Part shown: positions 1 to 5,204 of the stretch, piece after piece | How the letters are laid out: every line of letters starts with the position of its first letter | How positions within the stretch are numbered: the stretch's first letter is position 1 | Assembly (NCBI GenBank): GCA_022708585.1 | Contig: JAKIYJ010000044.1 | Span: 1-9,493, forward strand | Reading direction: 5' to 3' | Length of the DNA stretch: 9,493 nt | DNA from: Bacteroidota bacterium | GTDB taxonomy: Bacteria > Bacteroidota > Bacteroidia > Bacteroidales > JAKIYJ01 | The notes under the pieces: generated by a model | What the model saw: the letters and a program-made list of their open reading frames with translations, nothing else | What the model was told of the DNA's origin: nothing | Database searches by the model: none | Made by a program: the position numbers and the translations under genes

Positions 1-864
1 TTATTTCATGATAATAAAGCCTTCTTTAAAATTTATAAGACGTTTTTTTTCATTATTGTATTGAAAATATTTTTCCTGTTTGAATGAATGAGGCATATTT
101 TCGCTAATATAATTATTCATAATATAATCAAATAAATAAGCAGCGTGCTTTTTTGCTGCATATTCGCTTAAATCATATACATGGCTTATGGTAACTAAAT
201 TAGCCGAATAATTATAGGTAACAGAACCGTCAATAATATGCCGTTTAAAGACTCCAGATATTTTATCTTTTACCGATTGAGCAGAATAAAGTACATCAAC
301 TGCGGTATCATTAGAATTTATTCTGGAAAATTCAAGCCATGTATGTAAAGTAACTTTGTTAAGTGCAAAATTCTGTACATACAAAGAGGTATCAAAATAA
401 TAATAATCGGTAAAGGGTTCTATATCTTCTTCAAGTTGAAGCTGGGCGGGGTTCAATTTCCATACAGGAAAAGTAAATCTGTCCAAAGAATCCTTTTTAT
501 CTATTATATAAAAACCTCTTTTAACAAGTTCTTCTTTTAATGTTATATAATATTTATCAATGAATATTTGATTATCAACATATTTTAAAAATATTGATTT
601 TTCGAGTAACAAAGAATCCTTTTCTTCTTTTGTAAAATTTTGCAAATCTTTATCAGCGGTATCACGTAAATTGATTTTATAAATAAATTCTGGCTCTACA
701 AGTACAATAGTTCCTTTTTGTTGTTTTTTAAGAAATTCTTTTGCTATATTTTTTTCAAGGCTACAAGATGACAAAATCAATATACCAGAACATAATAAAA
801 TAATCCAGTATGGAAATTTACATTTTGACAGGTAAAGGGAGTTTGTCCTGTTTATTAAAATCAT
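1..864 (-). CDS. Conserved-looking lipoprotein of unknown function, second gene of the flavodiiron unit
   Basis: The 287-residue product has a lipoprotein signal: a basic, polar N-terminus, a hydrophobic stretch at about residues 18-31 and a lipobox L31-S-S-C34. The mature protein should begin at Cys34 and be lipid-anchored in the envelope. No Asp/Glu-rich surface-export signal directly follows the cysteine (C-S-L-E-K-N), so it may face the periplasm. The rest is a soluble domain rich in Tyr, Lys and Asp, with no further membrane segment and no catalytic motif I recognise. The start ATG directly follows the TAA of the upstream flavodiiron gene, which indicates co-transcription and translational coupling and supports this start. 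The stop codon is the first three bases of the window, so the gene is complete but nothing downstream can be seen. I recall similar uncharacterised lipoproteins in Bacteroidota but cannot name a family, and a redox role would be guesswork from context. Confidence 0.85.
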   Translation of the reverse strand: MILINRTNSLYLSKCKFPYWIILLCSGILILSSCSLEKNIAKEFLKKQQKGTIVLVEPEFIYKINLRDTADKDLQNFTKEEKDSLLLEKSIFLKYVDNQIFIDKYYITLKEELVKRGFYIIDKKDSLDRFTFPVWKLNPAQLQLEEDIEPFTDYYYFDTSLYVQNFALNKVTLHTWLEFSRINSNDTAVDVLYSAQSVKDKISGVFKRHIIDGSVTYNYSANLVTISHVYDLSEYAAKKHAAYLFDYIMNNYISENMPHSFKQEKYFQYNNEKKRLINFKEGFIIMK

Positions 865-2082
865 TTATGAATTATTTTTTATTTTTTTAATAAATTTTTC
901 GCCAAAGGCTTTACCAAAATTAATATAATCAGAAAAATCCTTTTGATGAGGTTTAAACTTTATGCATAAAGTATTTTCAAATACATCTAATTTTAGATTT
1001 TTAAGTACTGATTGTACAATTTTGGCAGATTCACCACTCCAGCCAAATGATCCAAAAGTTCCTGCAAGTTTTGTCCTGTCACGAACAGGATTTATCAATG
1101 CAAATAATTGATAAATTTGCAAAAGTGTATTTTGATTAAGAGTAGGGGACCCTATTAAAAATGCAGAGGAGGATGCAAGGTATTCATCAATTTTAGAAAG
1201 AGGCATCTCTTCAATGTTACATATCAATGTTTCAATATCCCCTGCCAGATGTATGCCTTCTGCAATTTTTTCTGCTAATTCAGCCGTGTAACCATAAGCT
1301 GACACATAAGGAATGAAAACTCTATTTTTTTTCAATATTCTATCGGCTTCAATAGAATATTTTTCACTTAAATCTACATATTTTTTCCAATGTGTTGTAA
1401 GCAAAGGACCATGTCCCGGACATATAGCATTAATCTCTAATGTTTTAATTTTTTCAATTGCATTAAGCATAAACTTGTGAAAAGGTTTTAATATTACATC
1501 GTAATAATATTTAAAAGCGTCATCAAAATTGCCAACCTGATTGTCGTACATCGCAGGATGGCAATAGTGAGAACCAAAAGAATCACAGGTAAATAATATT
1601 TTATCTTCTTCAAGGTAAGCATAAATAGAATCGGGCCAGTGAAGATTAGGGGCACCAACAATTTTAAGTTTTAAGTTGCCAAGATCCAGAATGTCCTCGT
1701 CTTTTAATATTTTTGACTTGAAATCATAACCGATAATATCATTCAGAAATTTTATTGCAGTGGCGCTTCCAGCAATCGTTGCATCAGGTGCTATTTCAAG
1801 CATTTTTACTATACTGCCAGAATGGTCAGGTTCAGTGTGATTTACAACAATATATTCAATTTCAGAAGGATTACACAGTTTAGATAATTTTGAATAAAAA
1901 ACATCCCAAAAATTGATTTTTACGGTATCAACAATAGTTTTTTTACTGGAATTAATATAATATGAATTATATGTAGTTCCATATTCAGTTTCCATTATTA
2001 CATCAAATGTTTTAAGGTCAGGGTCAAGAGCACCTATCCATTGTGTATTTGGAGAAACAGAAATAATTTTATTATCTTCCAT
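865..2082 (-). CDS. fprA: Flavodiiron protein (FprA-type A-type flavoprotein), O2/NO reductase
   Basis: This 405-residue cytoplasmic protein should reduce O2 to water and/or NO to N2O, taking electrons from rubredoxin or a similar carrier. The N-terminal half (about 1-250) is a metallo-beta-lactamase-like diiron domain with the family motif H82-T-E84-P-D86-H87, then H148 (in LHWPDS), D167 (in CDSFG) and H224 (in PGHGP), which is the full ligand set. The C-terminal half (about 254-400) is a flavodoxin domain with an FMN phosphate loop at S261-A-Y-G-Y-T and the loops GSPT (311-314) and GSFGWSGES (344-352). There is no C-terminal rubredoxin or flavin-reductase extension, so this is the short class A form, and the length is normal for that class. 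It is the first gene of a unit with the lipoprotein downstream. Whether O2 or NO is the main substrate cannot be read from the sequence. Confidence 0.97.
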   Translation of the reverse strand: MEDNKIISVSPNTQWIGALDPDLKTFDVIMETEYGTTYNSYYINSSKKTIVDTVKINFWDVFYSKLSKLCNPSEIEYIVVNHTEPDHSGSIVKMLEIAPDATIAGSATAIKFLNDIIGYDFKSKILKDEDILDLGNLKLKIVGAPNLHWPDSIYAYLEEDKILFTCDSFGSHYCHPAMYDNQVGNFDDAFKYYYDVILKPFHKFMLNAIEKIKTLEINAICPGHGPLLTTHWKKYVDLSEKYSIEADRILKKNRVFIPYVSAYGYTAELAEKIAEGIHLAGDIETLICNIEEMPLSKIDEYLASSSAFLIGSPTLNQNTLLQIYQLFALINPVRDRTKLAGTFGSFGWSGESAKIVQSVLKNLKLDVFENTLCIKFKPHQKDFSDYINFGKAFGEKFIKKIKNNS

Positions 2083-2118
2083 CTTTTTACATAATTTTAA
2101 TAAAACAAATAAATATAT

Positions 2119-2146
2119 ATAAATTAATTAAAAATATAGATAAATT
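2119..2146. repeat. Direct repeat copy 1, left of the tRNA pair
   Basis: These 28 nt match 2567-2594 at 27 of 28 positions; the first 20 nt (ATAAATTAATTAAAAATATA) are identical. The copies lie 448 nt apart, one on each side of the tRNA-Pro/tRNA-Thr genes. Both contain only A and T apart from one G in this copy, so low complexity in an AT-rich genome could explain part or all of the similarity. No function is assigned. Confidence 0.5.
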
Positions 2147-2153
2147 TAATTAG

Positions 2154-2232
2154 AATGGCTATATCATACTCAAAATATGTTACCTATAATGTATTATTCA
2201 TAATTACAATAATTTTTTATAATAAAGCCATT
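2154..2232. repeat. Imperfect 15-bp inverted repeat with a 49-nt loop
   Basis: The left arm AATGGCTATATCATA (2154-2168) is complementary to the right arm TATAATAAAGCCATT (2218-2232) at 13 of 15 positions, with an unbroken 7-bp outer part (AATGGCT/AGCCATT). That outer part includes G and C, so it is less likely to be a chance product of AT richness. It sits upstream of the flavodiiron start codon and could be part of a control region, a structured leader RNA, or a small degenerate element. I cannot choose among these. Confidence 0.5.
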
Positions 2233-2300
2233 AAAATTTGATTTATAGACTTTTCAGAGTGGATTCATATTTTTTAATTTTAAAATTTTTCAAAAAGAAA

Positions 2301-2373
2301 AGCCTCTCACCGGATTTGAACCGGCGACCTGCTCATTACGAGTGAGCCGCTCTACCAGCTGAGCTAAAGAGGC
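2301..2373 (-). tRNA. trnT: tRNA-Thr (anticodon CGT)
   Basis: Read on the minus strand, the 73 nt fold as a standard cloverleaf. The acceptor stem is GCCTCTT/GAGAGGC with a terminal T-G wobble. The D arm is GCTC/GAGC with loop AGCTGGTA. The anticodon stem is GCTCA/TGAGC around loop CTCGTAA. The T arm is GCCGG/CCGGT with loop TTCAAAT. The anticodon CGT at 34-36 reads the threonine codon ACG. The discriminator is T and the CCA end is not encoded. It lies 26 nt downstream of tRNA-Pro on the same strand and is presumably co-transcribed with it. Confidence 0.97.
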
Positions 2374-2399
2374 ATTATTAAACAATAAATTAAAACAAG

Positions 2400-2473
2400 T
2401 CGGGATGACTGGATTCGAACCAGCGACCTCTTCGTCCCGAACGAAGTACGCTACCAGACTGCGCTACATCCCG
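2400..2473 (-). tRNA. trnP: tRNA-Pro (anticodon CGG)
   Basis: The 74-nt minus-strand gene folds as a cloverleaf. The acceptor stem is CGGGATG/CATCCCG, with C1-G72 as its first pair. The D arm is GCGC/GCGT with the nine-base loop AGTCTGGTA. The anticodon stem is CTTCG/CGAAG around loop TTCGGGA. The T arm is GCTGG/CCAGT with loop TTCGAAT. The anticodon CGG reads the proline codon CCG, and the C1-G72 pair and discriminator A fit a bacterial tRNA-Pro. No CCA is encoded. It is the first gene of the tRNA pair. Confidence 0.97.
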
Positions 2474-2487
2474 AAAATATTTAAATT

Positions 2488-2495
2488 CAAAATAA
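2488..2495 (-). promoter_or_regulatory. Possible -7 promoter element for the tRNA pair
   Basis: The minus strand reads TTATTTTG, which matches the Bacteroidota -7 consensus TAnnTTTG at all but the second base. Initiation about 7 nt downstream would place the transcript start roughly 8 nt before the tRNA-Pro 5' end, a sensible distance. No clear TTTG -33 element is found, and the sequence is AT-rich enough for such matches to arise by chance. Confidence 0.3.
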
Positions 2496-2566
2496 TGAGT
2501 TTACTCCGAAAAATCATTTTTACTTTGAATTATCTTTTTGATAAAATAAATTAATTAACTTCATAG

Positions 2567-2594
2567 ATAAATTAATTAAAAATATAAATAAATT
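2567..2594. repeat. Direct repeat copy 2, right of the tRNA pair
   Basis: This is the partner of 2119-2146, in the same orientation, with one mismatch in 28 nt. This copy is entirely A and T. It lies about 94 nt upstream of the tRNA-Pro 5' end, in the region that should supply the tRNA promoter. Confidence 0.5.
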
Positions 2595-2652
2595 AAAAAT
2601 TGTTTTTTATGTCATCGCTCAAAAATGCATAAAGAAAATTTATTTTATATTT

Positions 2653-2701
2653 TTATTAATAATCAATTTTTCAAAAGTAATTAAAAATTGATTATTAATA
2701 A
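2653..2701. repeat. Perfect 19-bp inverted repeat (AT-rich hairpin, 11-nt loop)
   Basis: The left arm TTATTAATAATCAATTTTT (2653-2671) and the right arm AAAAATTGATTATTAATAA (2683-2701) are exact reverse complements over 19 nt, separated by CAAAAGTAATT. Each arm contains a single G or C, so the hairpin is long but made almost wholly of A-T pairs. It lies in a divergent region about 186 nt upstream of the TonB-receptor start, where a terminator for the annotated genes is not expected. It could be an operator, an untranslated-RNA structure, the terminator of an unseen transcript, or a small repetitive element. Confidence 0.75.
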
Positions 2702-2860
2702 TGTCGAGATTTTTTTATTGGTGTATATATTCTATAATAGTTGTACAAAAAGGGGCTATTTTTATATGATTTTTAATATTTCATTATAAAATACTGCTTT
2801 CAGATAAATTATTTGCAGAAAAAATGATTTTCTTAATATGTTTTATTTTTAAAATTGAGT

Positions 2861-2868
2861 TAACTTTG
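2861..2868 (+). promoter_or_regulatory. Probable -7 promoter element of the TonB receptor
   Basis: TAACTTTG is an exact match to the Bacteroidota -7 consensus TAnnTTTG. It lies 18 nt before the receptor ATG and predicts a short leader of roughly 10-15 nt. The -33 TTTG element is not evident; a loose TGTTTT lies at 2839-2844. The first bases overlap a GTTAAC palindrome (2859-2864). Confidence 0.5.
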
Positions 2869-2886
2869 TCAGGTTATTAAAATCTG

Positions 2887-5202
2887 ATGAAATCATATAA
2901 ATTTTTATTTATTTGTATACTGGCAACTTCAATTGGCAAATTAGCATATACTCAGCAGCATTTTGGAATAATTCGAGGATTTGTTTATGAAAAAGAAACA
3001 TCTGATCCGGTGATGTTCTCAAATGTTTATTTATTGAATACTACTCATGGAAGTGTTACCGATGAAAATGGTTATTTTAGTATTTTGCAAATTCCAGTTG
3101 GCGATTATACATTAATTGTTTCTGGTATAGGTTATGATTCAGTTCATATACCTGTAAAAGTTGAAAAGAATAAAATTATCAATCAAAAAATTTTTTTAAC
3201 AAAAGCTACAATTTTACTTGAAGATGTTGAAATATCGGCCGAAAAGCAGGAAAGACAAGTACAGACACTTACTTCTATTACCAAAATATCACCCAAACAA
3301 ATTAATGCAATTCCTGCAATTGGTGGGCAGGCTGATATAGCTCAGTATTTACAGGTTCTTCCTGGAATAATTTTCACTGGCGATCAAGGCGGGCAACTAT
3401 ATATAAGAGGGGGGTCGCCTATACAAAACAAAGTTTTGCTGGATGGAATGATAGTTTATAATCCTTTTCATTCAATAGGGTTATTTTCAGTTTTTGATAC
3501 TGATATTTTAAGAAGTGCCGATATTTATACAGGTGGTTTTGGAGCCGAATATGGTGGTAGAATATCATCTGTTATGGATATTACTACAAGGGAAGGTAAT
3601 AAGAAAAGACTTAGTAGCAAGGTGGGTGCCAGTACGTTTGGTGCCAGATGCTTGATTGAAGGTCCATTGCAAAAACAGAAAAACCCTGGCGATGGTTTCT
3701 CTTCTTTTATTTTATCTTTTAAAAATTCATATCTTAAAGAAAGTTCAAAAATATTTTATAATTACGTAGATACATCTGGTTTGCCTTTTAATTATAATGA
3801 TATTTATGGTAAACTGTCTTTTCAGGGGAACAATGGTAGTAAGTTCAATCTTTTTGGTTTTCACTTTGGTGATGTAGTTAATTATAAAGTTATTTCTGAT
3901 TTTAAATGGAATTCACAAGGAGGTGGAATGAATTTTATTGCTGTGCCAGGTGTATCTCCGGTATTAATTGATGGAAATTTTGCCTGCTCTTCTTATAAAA
4001 TATCCCTTACTGAAAAAGACAGATCCCCTAGGAACAGTGAAATTAACGGTTTTAATACGAGTCTCAATTTTACATATTTTTTACCTAAAAAAAGAGAAAT
4101 TCGATATGGTATTGAAATGCTTGGTCATAAAACAATTTTCGATTTTTATAATTCAGCTAACAGACGAATTGATGCAACTGAAAATACAACAGAAGTGGCA
4201 ACTTTTGTAAAATATAAATATACTGCATCACGATTGTTAGTAGAACCTAGTTTCAGATTGCATTATTATGCTTCTTTATCAGAAATTTCGCCTGAGCCTC
4301 GGTTGGCGGTTAAATATAATATTTCTCGAAAATTTCGCATTAAAGCTGCTGGTGGTTTTTATTCTCAAAATCTTATTGCAGCCAATTCAGATAGAGATGT
4401 TGTTAATTTATTTTACGGCTTTATTTCAGGCCCTGATAATCTGCCTGAATATTTTGAAGGTAAAAAAGTAAATTCTAAACTGCAAAAAGCAAAACATCTT
4501 ATAATTGGCATTGAAAGTGAACCATTACGAAACCTTACTGTTAACTTAGAGGCTTATTATAAATGGTTTACTCAACTTTCAAATTTAAACAGAAATAAAA
4601 TTTATGACGATACCCCTGAATATTCAGATAAACCGGAATTTTTACGCAAAGATTTTATTATTGAGCGTGGCGATGCCGAAGGTATTGATTTTTCTGCCAA
4701 ATACGATTTTAAAAGATTATATTTATGGGCTGTTTATTCACTCGGTTTTATAAATAGATTCGACGGCACATACTGGTATGTACCTCATTATGACCGTCGC
4801 CATAATATTAATATTGTAGCTGCTTATAAATTAGGCTCTGAATTGAACTGGGAAATAAATGCAAGATGGAACATAGGATCTGGATTCCCTTTCACTTTAT
4901 CACAAGGATACTATGGATTGATAGATTTTGCTGATGGTATTAATACAGATTATACAACCGTAAATGAAGAACTTGGAATATTATATGATAAAATCAATTC
5001 TGGCCGTTTACCCTGGTACCATCGTCTTGATATTTCAGCCAGATACACTGCAAAAATTTCAAAATTAATACAACTTGAAGCTACTGCTGGTATAACAAAT
5101 CTTTATGACAGAGAAAATGTATTTTATGTTGATCGCATTACTTTTGCACGTATTAATCAATTACCTTTTATGCCTAATGCTGGCATAACACTGCTATTCT
5201 GA
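2887..5202 (+). CDS. TonB-dependent outer-membrane receptor with N-terminal carboxypeptidase-regulatory-like domain
   Basis: The 771-residue protein should be an outer-membrane beta-barrel that imports a ligand using TonB/ExbBD energy. It begins with a Sec signal peptide (about 1-22, ending near AYTQ). A carboxypeptidase-regulatory-like beta-sandwich follows at about 28-108, with the typical G-x-V, N-V-Y and T-D-E-N-G-Y-F strand motifs. The linker LEDVEISAEK (111-120) leads into a plug domain at about 120-236 with hallmark segments IRGG (173-176), LLDG (184-187) and GGFGAEYGGRISSVMDITTR (216-235). The barrel fills the rest and ends with aromatic F771. At under 800 residues it is shorter than SusC-type glycan porins (about 1000), and no susD gene lies next to it, so I do not call it SusC. 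The ligand (metal complex, cofactor, peptide or other) cannot be read from the sequence. The ATG is chosen because it gives a clean signal peptide just downstream of a promoter match. There is no Shine-Dalgarno sequence. Confidence 0.93.
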   Translation: MKSYKFLFICILATSIGKLAYTQQHFGIIRGFVYEKETSDPVMFSNVYLLNTTHGSVTDENGYFSILQIPVGDYTLIVSGIGYDSVHIPVKVEKNKIINQKIFLTKATILLEDVEISAEKQERQVQTLTSITKISPKQINAIPAIGGQADIAQYLQVLPGIIFTGDQGGQLYIRGGSPIQNKVLLDGMIVYNPFHSIGLFSVFDTDILRSADIYTGGFGAEYGGRISSVMDITTREGNKKRLSSKVGASTFGARCLIEGPLQKQKNPGDGFSSFILSFKNSYLKESSKIFYNYVDTSGLPFNYNDIYGKLSFQGNNGSKFNLFGFHFGDVVNYKVISDFKWNSQGGGMNFIAVPGVSPVLIDGNFACSSYKISLTEKDRSPRNSEINGFNTSLNFTYFLPKKREIRYGIEMLGHKTIFDFYNSANRRIDATENTTEVATFVKYKYTASRLLVEPSFRLHYYASLSEISPEPRLAVKYNISRKFRIKAAGGFYSQNLIAANSDRDVVNLFYGFISGPDNLPEYFEGKKVNSKLQKAKHLIIGIESEPLRNLTVNLEAYYKWFTQLSNLNRNKIYDDTPEYSDKPEFLRKDFIIERGDAEGIDFSAKYDFKRLYLWAVYSLGFINRFDGTYWYVPHYDRRHNINIVAAYKLGSELNWEINARWNIGSGFPFTLSQGYYGLIDFADGINTDYTTVNEELGILYDKINSGRLPWYHRLDISARYTAKISKLIQLEATAGITNLYDRENVFYVDRITFARINQLPFMPNAGITLLF

Positions 5203-5204
5203 TT

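Larger units (their letters stand above)
2083..2300. other. AT-rich intergenic region between the flavodiiron start and tRNA-Thr
   Basis: This 218-nt non-coding stretch must hold the promoter of the minus-strand flavodiiron/lipoprotein unit, and it is also downstream of the minus-strand tRNA pair. I find no perfect TAnnTTTG element on the minus strand. The nearest is TATTTTG (2177 down to 2171), one base short and about 90 nt upstream of the start codon. The stretch holds a long imperfect inverted repeat (2154-2232) and one copy of a direct repeat (2119-2146). After tRNA-Thr the minus strand continues with a T-rich run (TTTCTTTTTG), but I see no GC-rich hairpin that would make a convincing intrinsic terminator. 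Confidence 0.6.
2496..2860. other. AT-rich divergent intergenic region between tRNA-Pro and the TonB receptor
   Basis: The genes on either side point away from this stretch, so promoters but no terminators of annotated genes are expected here. It contains a direct repeat copy (2567-2594), a 49-nt perfect-arm hairpin (2653-2701), a 12-nt direct repeat AATTAAAAATTG (2591-2602 and 2679-2690), and a weak 5-bp hairpin AATAG/CTATT (2736-2740 with 2756-2760). I see no open reading frame worth calling. Confidence 0.6.

Noticed and set aside
2653..2701. Hairpin read as an intrinsic terminator
   Set aside because: No annotated gene on either strand ends into it, and the stem is nearly all A-T with no GC-rich base.
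2083..2886. Integrated mobile element at the tRNA pair
   Set aside because: Both tRNAs are complete, there is no integrase or transposase, and the direct repeats are low-complexity AT sequence without tRNA-derived bases.
3968..4471. Two short plus-strand frames inside the TonB receptor (3968-4210 and 4268-4471)
   Set aside because: They are alternative-frame shadows of a well-supported receptor gene, with no recognisable motif.
2887..5202. SusC-type glycan importer
   Set aside because: The protein is shorter than SusC proteins and there is no adjacent SusD-like lipoprotein; the lipoprotein at 1-864 is unlike SusD and on the other side of the tRNAs.
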